A stretch of 64,000 nt of DNA. Origin: Pyrenula massariospora (Eukaryota > Ascomycota > Eurotiomycetes > Pyrenulales > Pyrenulaceae). The stretch spans positions 434,001-498,000 of the forward strand of contig JAGFMI010000026.1 in assembly GCA_021030905.1 (NCBI GenBank), in the 5' to 3' direction. Both the position numbers and the translations under genes were made by a program. Position 1 is the first letter of the stretch. Every line of letters begins with the position of its first letter. The notes under the pieces are model-generated. The model was not told the origin of the DNA, did not search any database, and worked only from the letters and a program-made list of their open reading frames with translations. This document shows positions 24,584-36,054 of the stretch, one piece after another.

Positions 24584-27361
24584 ATGAACTGGACCGGTGG
24601 AAGGTTACAGCGTCATTCCAAAGCCAATGCCAATGATGTTCTCAAATCTCAGCGTCGACATTTCGCCAAAGCCAGGCATCAGCAGAGAAATGGGCCACGG
24701 CAGGTGTCCCCGCCCAAAATGTCATTCTTTGATACTCATGAAGGATGGAGACCCGCTTCAGAATTCGACCGCCTTGAACGAGAAGCAATTGTCAACAGTA
24801 TCCCGACAGACTCCGCGAGGATGATTTTAGATAAAGCACCAGAACGCAATTCGACCAAACATTCTGGACGCCATCAAATGACACATGACATCCTGCCGCA
24901 GCATTGCAAACGGCAACGCCCTTCCAGCTTCGACCAGAATATTGAAGAGCAGTCCTTACGAAACCGCGATCATCCTTCCACTTGTTCTCGAGTTCCAAGC
25001 TGCACAACGCCTACCGAGCAATCCCAACCGAGCCGTAAGTTCGCTGCCAACGGACCTCAAACCCTTGAAGAGGTCAAAAAACGGTTGTTGCAGAGTTCTG
25101 ATTGGATGGGCATCTCTTTAGTTCGCCCCCTGAAAGTCAATTTCCCAGGCCCCGAAGAAATGCAAATGATCGGAAAAAGGCGGCGAATAACGCAAGAAAA
25201 TAAAGCAAGACAAAGAGACTTGCCTCGATATAATCCGCCGCCGAGCCTAGATCGGCGCCTACAACCCGCTCGAAGTCTTGCTCGCCCTCCTGAGATAGAC
25301 TCTCGACAGTTCAGTATCCGCATGGGGAGCAAAATCCATCAAAGCCAGACTACACGATATCCTACCAAATTTTCTTCCAATCCTCTCTCATCAGAGACAA
25401 TGCTTCTAGACCGCGAGCGTATTCAACCAGATGTCAGAGAGCCTCTAAAACTCACAGGGACGGCTAAGCATTCTAGCAGGCAATCTAGCAAAGACGAGAA
25501 GAGGACAGAGGATGAGATACCTTCGAACCTTATCTCTCTAAACATGGTCCTCGATAGCGAGAATTTTGACCAGGTTAAGGCGCGATCGGCCAGCCTCTCG
25601 CCAGCAAAGAAAAGTTCAAATCAAGCCGCTTTTTCCACATCATGGACCGCAAGGCGGATAGCGAATAGACATCTCGGGTCGAAAAGTGAGATATCTGTCC
25701 GGGAAAGCCTTAGCATGGAATCCATCTACCCTTCGTCACCGCCGATCGTAAAATCTCAAGGTGCAGCACGATCCAACGGTGGACCAGTCTCTAGGCAAAC
25801 CAGCGAGAATTATTCTTTGACATCTCCTGACCATTTAAGCCAATCTGAAAAAGAAGAATTTATGCCACGTGTTCCGGAGGAGATAGGCGAAGATCGTAAA
25901 GGAGCATTAGGGATTCTACACCATGATTCAAGCTCTATATCAGAGACGCACCTGTGTAATGTCAAACCTGCTCATGATATTCTTCAGGAACCTCCTCGGA
26001 CGACCCGCCATCCAGGATCTAAACCGCGGGTCTTCACGATCGATAGACAGATCGAGGATGGGAGCCTTAGCGATCAGCACATCGATATAAAAGTGCCGTA
26101 TCCTCCAGTATCTACCAAAGGCAATGGGCAATTCATAGCCTGCTCTGAAGCTGTTCGATTGTCAGATATCCATAGAGATGTATCATCAAAAGCCGACAAC
26201 CGGACCTCATCACTCAGTTCCAATTATTCTAAGACACGTGAAAGGTCCAAATCTCAACACCGTTCCAGCGATAGCTCAAAATGGCTAAGTGCGGCGCAGA
26301 AGTCGCGTCCTCCTACTTTAGTGTATGCAAAGTCATACTACAGTGGCCAGAACGAGATACCTCCACCCAGTCCTGCTCATGCATCCAGAAACCCAATGGG
26401 AAAGCAGCTAGGAGAAGTAACTGCCTCTGACCAGAAAGACACAAGCTTGGTTGAAGAGGGGAAAAGAGAGAACGAGAGATGGATGAAGTTCGTTTTTGGT
26501 CAAGATTTCGAAAAGGTTGAGAACAGGTTCAAATATAATGACAAAAGAAACTTTAATCAAAGCAAGTCGAAAGGTTTTCAGCTCACCAAGGTAAATGACA
26601 CCAAAAGCCTCTTAGAGGAGTTGAGATGGGACTCCTCGGATAAATTAGAGTTCACAAGTCCCAAGACGATCAAAACGTCAGCCAACACCGTACTTCATCA
26701 GCCGAGCCTTGTCGAGAACATCAATACACAGATTGAGCCTACGGAAACCGATTTCGTGTCCCATTTAAGCCCAATGACAGGCTATCTCGACGAAAGACTA
26801 GGAGCCATTTCGAACTATACCAATCCCGCCCGCACTGAGCGTAGTTTCGTTCCACTCATGGAGAAATCTGCTTCTAGTAAGTCATTGCACATCAGCAGAG
26901 GACAACGACGTGTTCTGGATGCAGACGCGGGACTGCCAGAGCCAGCTAGCCCTACTTCGCAATTTTGGCAGCGAAGTCTGGCACAGGAAGCTGCAGGTTC
27001 TACGACCCCGAAGGCATTTACTAGAGATCTTCTATCTATTATAAGTTCCTTCCAAAGCTCCGAGCGAGCGATGAACCTGAAAGGTCCCTTCGAAGGAATT
27101 GAGGTGGCAGCATATTCTCGTACACCTAGCTCGCAGCAAGGTCAATACCCGTTAACGTACACCAGGTCTTCACCAGTTTCTTCATCGTTACACCGACCTA
27201 AACGGCAGCACTTGTATGCAAGCCAAGCTTGGTCTATGGATGCAAACTCTCCCACCACACAGTCACAGCAGAATCCGCAGAGCAGATCATTGGCCAATCT
27301 TCACACGGCACGGCCTTTTTCACAGCCTAGATCGAGAGCTTTCGCTCAAGTAGGGACTTAA
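24584..27361 (+). CDS. Large disordered protein with MNWTGGR-type N-terminus, function unknown
   Basis: Single exon, 925 aa from the ATG at 24584. The start is chosen because MNWTGGRLQRHSKAN followed by RRHFAKARH matches an N-terminal motif I know from many uncharacterised Pezizomycotina proteins; the 96 codons before it look like leader sequence. The protein is hydrophilic and rich in Ser, Arg, Lys and Pro throughout, with no signal peptide, membrane segment or folded domain visible. A more ordered stretch occurs at about 715-740 (ENERWMKFVFGQDFEKV) and near the C-terminus (AFTRDLLSIISSFQSSERAM). These might be short binding motifs. I do not assign a function; nuclear or scaffold roles would be guesses. 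Confidence 0.8.
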   Translation: MNWTGGRLQRHSKANANDVLKSQRRHFAKARHQQRNGPRQVSPPKMSFFDTHEGWRPASEFDRLEREAIVNSIPTDSARMILDKAPERNSTKHSGRHQMTHDILPQHCKRQRPSSFDQNIEEQSLRNRDHPSTCSRVPSCTTPTEQSQPSRKFAANGPQTLEEVKKRLLQSSDWMGISLVRPLKVNFPGPEEMQMIGKRRRITQENKARQRDLPRYNPPPSLDRRLQPARSLARPPEIDSRQFSIRMGSKIHQSQTTRYPTKFSSNPLSSETMLLDRERIQPDVREPLKLTGTAKHSSRQSSKDEKRTEDEIPSNLISLNMVLDSENFDQVKARSASLSPAKKSSNQAAFSTSWTARRIANRHLGSKSEISVRESLSMESIYPSSPPIVKSQGAARSNGGPVSRQTSENYSLTSPDHLSQSEKEEFMPRVPEEIGEDRKGALGILHHDSSSISETHLCNVKPAHDILQEPPRTTRHPGSKPRVFTIDRQIEDGSLSDQHIDIKVPYPPVSTKGNGQFIACSEAVRLSDIHRDVSSKADNRTSSLSSNYSKTRERSKSQHRSSDSSKWLSAAQKSRPPTLVYAKSYYSGQNEIPPPSPAHASRNPMGKQLGEVTASDQKDTSLVEEGKRENERWMKFVFGQDFEKVENRFKYNDKRNFNQSKSKGFQLTKVNDTKSLLEELRWDSSDKLEFTSPKTIKTSANTVLHQPSLVENINTQIEPTETDFVSHLSPMTGYLDERLGAISNYTNPARTERSFVPLMEKSASSKSLHISRGQRRVLDADAGLPEPASPTSQFWQRSLAQEAAGSTTPKAFTRDLLSIISSFQSSERAMNLKGPFEGIEVAAYSRTPSSQQGQYPLTYTRSSPVSSSLHRPKRQHLYASQAWSMDANSPTTQSQQNPQSRSLANLHTARPFSQPRSRAFAQVGT

Positions 27362-28036
27362 AAGGACGCGTTCGCTTACCTACGTCGATAATGACGGTTT
27401 CTTCTGCTGTTGAAAGGAGTTGTGCCTACTTGTCGGGGAGGACGTAAGGCGTTTTAGCACTAAGAAAATCCAATTGACAGGCTCGAATGCTTTGCATTTG
27501 TTGTCATTTTCAGATCATCAAAAGTATCTGCGCGAGCGCACTTATCCAAAGTTGAGAGATCCCAAGAAATGTTTCGTAGAAGATAGCGACGATCTTTTGA
27601 TCTTGGTGTGAGTCTAGATAAATTTTTTAGGTAGGAAGAGAAATGATTATCTAGGATCGCGGGAAAAGGCCGCACAGATAGAATTTACCTTTGAATTGAA
27701 TGTAAGTCCAGGAGAACTATGATTCCCAGTATGCAAAGAACAAGTGCCTTTCGACGTCCGGGTTTCGAAGAGATGAATTTAAAATATGTGCCTAAAGTCA
27801 TGATAAGGAGCGAGGCAATATTCACCGTCTATCTAAAGGACGGAAGATCGGCAGCAAACAAAAAAGATCGACTCGGACCATCGGTGGCTCCATCCCAAGA
27901 TAGACCTTGTCCAATTGTAGAAGGCGGCTGCTGTCATAGCATCTGACAGACGCGTGGTAGGTCGTGATCTTTGCCTTCTACATCGTCGCCTGTCTCTAGA
28001 AGTAGTCGATCGCATAGAAAATCAAGCCATCGCGCC
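27362..28036. other. Intergenic region
   Basis: Spacer between two plus-strand genes. Short open frames at 27420-27611 and 27719-27946 have no recognisable content. It contains the promoter of the methyltransferase gene. Confidence 0.4.
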
Positions 28037-29051
28037 ATGGGGACAACAGTTGCGCCATGGGCGGACCAGAGCAAAGATCCAGAAGAGCGGAAGGAAGCAC
28101 ACGATGTTTGGTTTTACTCAACGGGTCCTCCTGAAGTTCCTCCTGATACGCAAGAGCTCCTGGAGATATATAGCAAAATCCCTGCAGAGGAGGTGGTGCC
28201 TCATGCACAAGCTATGGTGAGTTTGACCACTGGGTTGAATTTTCAAGAAAAGACTCCGTTTTTCTTAACATCTTCCGTTGACTCTACTCTGTTTCCAGCG
28301 TGAAAAAGCCTACAAAGTCCACCACTACCCATGCATCGGCACGTACCGCTTCCTCCACCTCGCTCTCTCCCGTCACCCATTCTATCAGACCAAAGTTGTT
28401 CCCTGCCTCACATGTCCCAACTCTACAGACATCTTCCTTGACGTAGGCACATGCTTCGGCCAGGACATCCGCAAGCTCATCTACGATGGCGTACCTCCTG
28501 CCTTGGTCTACGGCACAGACATTCTCCCAGAGTTCATCGACGCAGGCTACGAGCTCTTCCGCGACAGAGCCCGGATTCCAGACGACCATTTCATCCGACC
28601 CGCAGATCTGTTCGATAAGAGGGAGCAAGACGCGTTTAGCGTACTCGACGGAAAGGTGTCCATCCTTCATATCAACGCCGTATTTCACCTCTTCACTTAC
28701 GCGGACCAGCTGCACGTCGCCAAGCGTCTCCTGAGGCTCCTCCGCCCGGGTCCAGGGACGCTGATCCTGGGTCAGCATACTGCGAATACGAAACCGGGTG
28801 AGTATCCTCAACGGATGGGATCGAGGGGTAACAACATCTACCGCCACAACGAGAACAGTTGGGCAGAGTTTTGGGAGAGGGTTGGAAAGGACATTGGAGA
28901 GCAAGCGGGAAAGGAGCCGCTAAAGTTTCAGGTCGAGAGCAAGTTGATGCCCTTCCCACGGATGCAGGACTTGAATGTAAGGATACCAGAAGACGCTCAC
29001 TGGGCGGATCCGGGGTTTAGCAGGATGTGGTTTGCTGTTGAGAGGCTGTGA
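28037..29051 (+). CDS. Class I SAM-dependent methyltransferase of fungal secondary-metabolism type
   Basis: Exons 28037-28216 and 28299-29051 encode 310 aa; the 82-nt intron is GTGAGT...TTTCCAG. Start context GCCATGGGG is strong. Motif I is IFLDVGTCFGQDIRKL, followed by VYGTDILPEFID (acidic motif II) and LHINAVFHLFTYADQLHVAKRLL. LRPGPGTLILGQH forms the next strand. The layout (short helical N-terminus, LDVG.CFGQD.RKL) matches a fungal methyltransferase group that includes several meroterpenoid-pathway enzymes; this is family knowledge, not proof of the substrate. No polyketide synthase, cyclase or P450 lies nearby, so it is not part of a visible cluster. It is tail-to-tail with YVC1, 158 bp apart. 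Confidence 0.85.
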
Positions 29052-29209
29052 CTCATCGAGGGAAGAAGTTCACGGGTACAGTTTTGAAGGGATGTGATCA
29101 ACAGAAAGGGATGTACCTTAAATGCTATGCGGTGAAGCAAACATATCATAAATGGCCCGATCATTTCTTACACTGGCGACATCCATAACTTGTTCCGAGG
29201 AATAATGCT

Positions 29210-31193
29210 TTACCTTCCATCAACGCCATCAGGTTGCTCACTGATCGCCCTTACCATCCTCCTCAACTCATCCAGCTGCTCTTTCAGCTCTCTGACCTCT
29301 AGCAATGTCGCGTCTGTCTTGACATCAGGCTTCGTCGTCTCAACTTTCTTATCCCATCCTTCACCCTCAAAATCGATCTCGCCTTCCAGCTGCTCCCACT
29401 CCTCAACAGTATCGTCGTCCTCTTCATGCCTTTTTCGGTTCCAGCGTACATGGTGCGCTTCTCGGCACTCAATCCATGCCGTCACCAGAAGAAGCGGGGA
29501 GTATATTACGCCCATAACATAGTCGTTGAGGCGCTCGTAGGTTTTCCGATCCATCCACCACTCGAACGGGAGGATCAGAAAAAATATCTCAATGAGGTTG
29601 AAGGGCGCGATGAAGACGTTCTCGTCCGGCGCGCGAACAAACTGCATCGTCTTTTGGCTGAACAGTGCCATGTACTCGTCGACAGAGTTTCCCGAGATGT
29701 CCTCATACGCGCTGTTGTATAGAGCGATGAGGATGTTGAGAAGCAGGACCATAACGACAAAGGTGAATAGGTAATAGAGGATGATCCCGAACGGTGGTGC
29801 AAAATTATCGAAGCCTTCAAATTCTGGGGATTGCATTAGAGCGTTGGCCATTGCTTGAATGATCTGGACAGTGATTTTCTGGTTGTCGTCAACCTGGTCC
29901 AGACCAATAAAGGCTTGCAGGAAGCCAATGACAACGACAATCAGGAGCGCGAAAAAGATAAGCGACTCTTTCATCATGACTTTGAGAATGACAAGCATCG
30001 CTCCGAAGAAGCGGAATGTGTCTAGGTAGAGGAAGAGTCGCATCCAGAACATTGGAGCAGAAAAGGCGAAGAAGTTGTATGAGAGCTTGTTGAATCGTAT
30101 CCGCTCATTGTCGTGAACATCTGGAGAATGACCCAAGGCGATAAGACGGAGGACGAAGGAAATGCATAAGAAGGAATAGAGCGTCATATTGAAGACGTTC
30201 CAGAATCCAACATAATACCTTCCAATCTTCCAAAATTTCGATATTTCGTCACAGATAAATCCTGCCGTGAAGATATACAGAACGCCTTCGACGACATCAA
30301 GATCTCCGTCCGCATTGACGGTGTTGACCGCGCCAGTGTACAAGGCGAGATACAGGACCGAGAAAAATACTTGTAGGGCGTTCTGGTAGACAGGGGCTCG
30401 CATACGGTCCGGGTCAACATGGACCCAGTAGTCTGTGTTAGCCTTCTCCTTGTATTCGACAAATCTCCCAGGATCCTCATCGTCTTGATGGAGCCATCCC
30501 CTCCAGAGGTATTTCACGCATTTTTGGTAGCCTGAAGATCCAATGACGCGTAAAGCGTGCAGATCGACAGCTCGCTCGATGACATTGGCAGGCTCGGTCT
30601 CTTCGTTGTCGCAGATGATGGAATACCTCCGTAGAAGAACATCTTCAAGGAGATAGTTCTGATCTTCTTCATTCTCAATTCTAGAAGCGTATTAACAGGA
30701 GAAGATATATTGTAGCTTGCAGCACTCACATCTGCTTTGAGATCACCTCGCAGGCCACTGCTCGAACCTGGTGGAGATCAGAGTCCCAGAGCTCGAGTAT
30801 GGCCTGACGCTTGAACCATCGCTTGCATACAAGCAGGCAGTATACTACGCAAGCTTGATAATCCTTCCCTCCTGCCTGCTTCGCGGTTTGAATGACTTTG
30901 CGGGTAATGACTGGGCTGTTCGCTTTGGTAATCCTCTCCTCATCTAACTCGCACGGAATCACTTGCTCGATCTGGTACTTGAGTCGCAATGCGACCTTGG
31001 TGACCTCTTTGGCGGGGAAAGGAGACGGCGGCAAGTCATGCTGATTGGAAGGTAGTACTAAATATCCCCAGTCAGCGTCCAGCTCGAGGAAGACGTGGTT
31101 GCTCTTACGTCTCCGCATCTCATCGCGAATGCGATGGGAATGCCGATCAACATCTGCGCGCCGCTCAGTGAAGAGTCTTTTCCACTGGACCAT
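29210..31193 (-). CDS. YVC1: Yvc1-like TRP cation channel
   Basis: Fungal TRP channel; yeast Yvc1 releases vacuolar Ca2+ after osmotic shock. Exons: 31193-31109, 31057-30730 and 30680-29210, giving 627 aa. N-terminal conserved blocks FPAKEVTKVALRLKYQIEQ and RWFKRQAILELWDSDLH precede six or more membrane segments. The pore end reads PPFGIILYYLFTFVVMVLLLNILIALYNSAYEDI. The C-terminus has an acidic run and a short coiled coil (LLEVRELKEQLDELRRM). Intron 2 (49 nt) is GTGAGT/GTTAAT/TCTAG. Intron 1 (31058-31108) is 51 nt, GTAAGA/GCTGACT/TTTAG, has no stop and is a multiple of three, so it could also be read through. The ATG at 31277 would add 28 residues. Confidence 0.9.
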
Positions 31194-31570
31194 GGTAAGC
31201 AACTGGTATCTTGCTAAAGGAAACTCTCGCAACGTCTCTGGAGTTGCGCGAAAAGGCAAGCCAGCCCAATCCTTCAATTACGGCGAATGTGGCCTTTTCG
31301 CCCGCACGGCGATGCTGAGAAGCTGGCAGCTTGGAAGCGGGGAAAAGCTACACTCAATTGGAGCTGGCGGAATGCTTGGGATGGATACGTATCAAAACAA
31401 GCTGAGGCACCGTCGATCATAGCCGATAGGCAGGTAATTCCGTCTTTTTTATTTCTTCTTTTCATTCCCAAGACTTCATAAGGCTCTATTTAAGTTTCGA
31501 CAAGTGCATAGCCCCGCGTCGACTTCACGTCCGACTTGAACAACGCCATGAATGCACCTACAGAACCGTC
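31194..31570. other. Spacer between eIF2-alpha and YVC1
   Basis: Both neighbours are on the minus strand, so this holds the eIF2-alpha 3' flank and the YVC1 promoter. A plus-strand open frame at 31287-31481 has no partner exon that I could find. Confidence 0.4.
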
Positions 31571-32552
31571 TCACGCAATCTCTGGACCCTCGTCGCTTTC
31601 ACTCATATCCTCATCCCCACTCACTTCCGCATTTTCGCGCTCTCTCTTATCCATCAAAGCTTGCAATTCCGCATCGTCGTGCTCCGTGACCGCCTTAGGC
31701 GCAACTTTGATCACACAGTGACCATTTGCCTTCTTAATGCACCCATCAATGTCTCTGATTGCATCTTCGAGCAGAGTGATGCCCATCTGCTTGTCCAGGC
31801 ACTGACTTGTAAGGACATAGTGTGGCGGAGATACCAGCTTGACCTTCACTTGTGTATCCGTTGTGTTCTTCTCTTCTGCTTTCCTGAGAGCCTCCTTGAC
31901 AGCGTCAATACCATCATAAGCAAAGCAATAGACCTCGACGTCGGCGCGGACTTTGGTGGGGTGAGGAGTCAGCTTCTTGCTGATATACGATTGCAGCTCT
32001 GCCTTGACCACGTCATTTGCAAAGGTGACATCGTTCCAGACCTCTGGATTCGTGATGGCTAGCTTGAAAGCGTCGTTCGCATGACCGTATTTCTTGTTTA
32101 AAGGCCAGGCAATGTCTTGGTATAGAGGTTCGATAGGGGTTCGGGTCTTCTCAGCGACATGCCGCATGATCGAGTGAACGGATTTGCTCTTGTTGTACCG
32201 CTCTTCACACTTGACAATGTCCTCTGCTGACACTCTTCGCTTGGAGAGGTCGATGTAGCCTTTCTCCTTGTCCACCCTGAGAACAACGACGACTTCATTG
32301 CGCCCGATTCGAATGAGCTTCTGTATACTTCGGATGCGTCTTCGCGAGAGCTCTGAGAGCAGAATCATGCCATCGATATTGTCGTACTCTAATAATTTGA
32401 CGTAGGCTCCCATTTCGGCTATCTGAAGATCCCATTAGCATATGTGTCTATTCACGAACGTGGGAAAAGCTGACTTGCTTGACATTAACCATCACGAAGC
32501 TGTCTATTTCCGGATACTTTTCCTCATAGAAGCGGCAATTCGTTAACGACAT
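31571..32552 (-). CDS. SUI2: Translation initiation factor eIF2 subunit alpha
   Basis: Regulatory subunit of eIF2, which brings Met-tRNAi to the 40S ribosome. Exons 32552-32475 (26 codons) and 32422-31571 encode 309 aa, close to yeast Sui2 (304). The 52-nt intron begins GTCAGC, a weak donor, has GCTAATG and ends TTCAG. The N-terminus MSLTNCRFYEEKYPEID is the family start. ILLSELSRRRIRSIQKLIR contains the Gcn2 target serine (Ser52 counting Met, Ser51 by convention) in an S1-type OB fold. The C-terminal alpha-beta domain has VKVKLVSPPHYVL and ends in an acidic tail (SGDEDMSESDEG). Phosphorylation control is therefore expected. Confidence 0.96.
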
Positions 32553-32984
32553 GGTGGGCAGGCTTCTCTTTTTGCGATCACCTGAATGTTGGAATAAGAC
32601 GCACAATAAGCGGATATAGAGAAACTCGCTCTAAATGCGATCGCAAGTAGACAGAGAAGCAGAGTGATAAGCGCAGCTCGAAGGTGAAGCTGCTGTGACT
32701 CACGTCGAAGCAGCTTTTTATTCTTTGTCTTGAAAATTCGTGGCGGTCGGACAAATAATTTACAGCGGCGGACAGGCACAGTAGCGGGGCTTGCGGGGCA
32801 GCCACTTTGGCTCAGGCACGTCCTGGCTGTCAGCTTCAGCTTCTCTGCAATTACTTGTCTCGGTCCTTCATGTTTTTCAAATTTTTTGAATATCTACTTT
32901 TACTCGGTACGAGCTGAAAGCTAACAGAAAGTCGTTCCTTGTTTCCATCCAAAACTGATATTTCTGATGCACATATACACAATT
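32553..32984. other. Intergenic region upstream of eIF2-alpha
   Basis: Promoter of the eIF2-alpha gene and 3' flank of the GMC oxidoreductase gene, both on the minus strand. No other signal. Confidence 0.4.
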
Positions 32985-35133
32985 TTATGAACCTCCCACC
33001 ATGAGACTGGAGATCTTCTCTGCCAACATATCTGGAAAACTCGTGAATTAGCCGCCGCTAAACTCATACATAGACAGAAACAAAGCCAGTCGCTTACAGA
33101 TAGTACTTTGCGGATGCCCTGGCACTAAGATTGGGAAAGAACTCGCATCCACAACTCGAAGACCATCGACGCCGAACACGCGGGCCTGAGAATCAATGAC
33201 GGCCGTACTGTCCTTTCTGGTCCCCATTTTGCAGGTACACGCCGCATGCCAGAGCGTTTGGATACTGTTACGTATCGCATCCAATATCTCCTCATCCGTT
33301 TGGACTTCGACCCCTGGATAATATTCTTGCCCTGTCACCACAGGGGCCATGGCGCTCGAATTGAAAGCCTCTCTAGCACGCTTATATGCCGCCACAGCAA
33401 CTTGTTGATCTGCTTCATCCTCTAGCCAGTTTGGCGAGATCAAAGGCAAGTCAGCCGCAGACGCGCTCGTAATGGTGACATTACCGCGGGAAAGCGGTGT
33501 GATTACGACGGTCAGAATGGTGGCATAATTTCGTCCGTCAAGGGGTTGAGTGGTGGCCAGGTTCGAGAAGTCACCGACATAGCCAGCGCCTGATAAATAC
33601 TGTAAAGAAAATCAGTAATGGCCATCAAGTCATTCATGAGTGATCGTCATGCTATAAGAGAAGGTATGAGAAGGGCATACTTCTATCTCTGGCCAATCTT
33701 CCGGGAAGGTTGCCAGCTTCCCCTGGGTCTCCACGGAAAACGATTGGCGAAGATGATCTGGTGTCTTTTCCCAGCCCAAAAAGTCAGACACAGGGTTAGT
33801 CAGGGGCCCATCGTGAGTGAGTTCAAAAGCAAGAAGCTGTGAGGAAAGGTACACGGGATCGCGGATTTCCTTGGTGAGTGTGTCCACTGCAACGGGGTAG
33901 GAGGGCCCAAAGGTAGGATGATCCCACATGTTCTGGCCAACACCAGGGAGATCGGAGAGAACTTTGATCCCGAGGCTTTCCAGAGTAGCTGAGGGACCGA
34001 TGCCAGATAGCATAAGCATTTGAGGAGATTGAAAAGCGCCCGTGGATAGAACTACTTCTTTGGCTGCATTAATCGTGTAGGTGACGCCATCAGACTCCAC
34101 CAGTACACCGGTTGCAGTTTTGTTTCCGTTGAAGAGAACCTTCTGTGCCAATGTATTGGGATATACTTTCAAGCTTGAGAGGTTTGAGGAAACTGCAGAC
34201 GCAAGAAAGCTGGCTTCAGAGGAAGAACGACGCTCATCTGATGGGCGGATGGTGGAAGCGCAATATTGAGAGCCCATCAGGGATCCACTGACAAAGTCCC
34301 CCGCCTCGCCAACACCGATCTCACGAAGCCCAAGCTGCATCCACGAGGAAAAAGGCTGCGCGTAATTGGCGTACGAAGCTTGCAAGGGTCCTCCAGTGGC
34401 AGAGTAGGCGTCCGCCTTGTACTCTGCGCTTGCGTTTGCCGCACGTGTTGCCGTATTTGGCGGCGTGAAGCAAGGGCTCTTCTTGTAGTATGGGAGGACA
34501 TTGTTGAAAGTATAGCTCTGATCCCCAACGAGATCTGCCCATTTCTGGAAGGACTCAACGGTAGGCCTAACAATTGGTGTAAGGCGTGTGGGCCCTTGCA
34601 TTTCCAGGGGAAGACGCTACCTTTGATAGATCATAAAATTGAGAGCTGAGCTGTGATCTTTAGGCTCTTTGCTTCTAAATTTCCTTAGGGACAGGAAGAC
34701 CATACCTTCCTCCAAGGCATTTTCCCCGTGCATAGTGAATTGGTCGATAATTCGCTCCAGGTTGATTACGTGCAACAAACTCCCAATCAACCAGGGGGTC
34801 CGAATCGACAGGATTAGACCCGACAAAAAGCACATCACCACCAGGCGTATTTGCAAATTCTGTCTCGCCAATCTCGTAATAACCCCCTGCCTCAATTATA
34901 GCAACACTGGCACCACTTTCTGCTAACCGTACGCCCATTGTGATTCCTGCTGTTCCTCCTCCTACGACGACATAGTCAAAAGAAGCAGTAACGCCGAGAA
35001 CACCCTCGAGCGCTCCAAGATTTCCCGTAACTAAGCCGTCTGGAAATGCACCAAGCTGACGTTCATGAAAAGGCCGGGAAGCAGAAATGACAGGAGAAAT
35101 AGCAATAATCAGCAAGAGCAAAGCCTGAAGCAT
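32985..35133 (-). CDS. Secreted GMC-family FAD oxidoreductase
   Basis: Flavoenzyme of the glucose-methanol-choline family (alcohol, sugar or aryl-alcohol oxidase or dehydrogenase; substrate not predictable). Five exons: 35133-34706, 34650-34621 (30 nt), 34566-33681, 33599-33098 and 33031-32985 (47 nt); 630 aa. A signal peptide covers about residues 1-18. The FAD-binding motif YVVVGGGTAGITMG lies at about 54-67, and the first GMC signature RGKCLGG-SSALNFMIYQR spans exons 1-2. VLSTGAFQSPQMLMLSGIGP is GMC signature 2. The catalytic His pair is expected in TLWHAACTCKMG and PGHPQST. The last exon adds YMLAEKISSLMVGGS. All key motifs are intact once spliced. A TATA-containing promoter lies just upstream. 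Confidence 0.92.
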
Positions 35134-36054
35134 CTTGAGAGGAATAGAACGACAAAAAGGGAGCCTAGCAAGATGTAAAGGGTCTAAGAAACCTCAAGAG
35201 AAGTTCACTGTGCTCTCTACAGCAAACCTCTTCGTGCAAAAAGCGTGCCTTATATGGAGTTATAAAGCTGGAGTAGTGACTTCCGTATACGATCGAGGTC
35301 TACCGAGGCAGAAGAGAAAGGGGCTCGTGAGACATCGCTGTGGAGGAATGTTTTCGTGAAGCATGCAGAGCATCAGGACGCATTTGCAAATCACCGTTCA
35401 ACTTGCCTCGGCGAGAAGACACTACAGATTGCTTGGGACGAGAAAGCTCGTGAAAATCCGTCGATCGTAGGCGCGAAAGAGGAGAAGAAGGCGCAGGAAC
35501 CATGCAATTTTGAGTCAGGGAGACTTGCGCTTCAGTTAGTAAACCAAGCCCAGGAACTTATCATAGGCTCGTGTGTTCAATGAGCCGACTTGTCGGGTGA
35601 ATGATAGAGAATCAGGTAGCGGTATAGCCGTTGAAACATCCTTAGACCTCTACCTCTGCCTTCTTCTCAGCCCCACGTCCAACAGCCACGAGATCCTTCG
35701 TCGGCACTCAAGCTTTCGTGGCCCCCTTCACCCGGATCTAGGTACCAAAAGGTCTGCATGATCGTCAACGGCCACCCTAAGCTAATTACGTTCAAGCTTT
35801 CTCAAGCCCAGGATCAGCTGGACTTTCTGCCGCTTTGCCTACGTGGTGTCTTTTTTAAATCCCCTCCAGACCTCAATCGCTCGTCTTGGGTCGCCGGAGC
35901 TGTTCAGCCTGTCTAACTGACCAGATGCACTCATTAACTCGCCCAATATCTCTGAAGGCTCGATCTGCCCATTGCGTTATTGACAGCGACTCATATTGAC
36001 ACGCACGGCATGGAGCGTGGGCTCTTTGTACGATTTGGATATCCAACGCCATAA
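35134..36054. other. Divergent intergenic region
   Basis: About 0.9 kb between the GMC gene (minus) and the SulP-family transporter gene (plus). It contains the GMC promoter; otherwise only short open frames without recognisable content. Confidence 0.4.
35249..35266 (-). promoter_or_regulatory. TATA-like elements of the GMC oxidoreductase gene
   Basis: On the minus strand, TTTATAAC and CATATAAG lie about 115-135 bp before the start codon, a typical distance for a regulated, secreted-enzyme gene. No other promoter motif could be assigned. Confidence 0.4.

Noticed and set aside
28284-28904. Minus-strand 206-codon frame opposite the methyltransferase gene
   Set aside because: Antisense shadow of the conserved SAM-binding domain.
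28037-29051. Secondary-metabolite gene cluster around the methyltransferase
   Set aside because: No polyketide or peptide synthase, cyclase, P450 or transporter nearby; neighbours are housekeeping genes.
31287-31481. Plus-strand frame starting MWPFRPHGDAEKL with a possible donor
   Set aside because: No partner exon could be found and the region is the expected YVC1 promoter.
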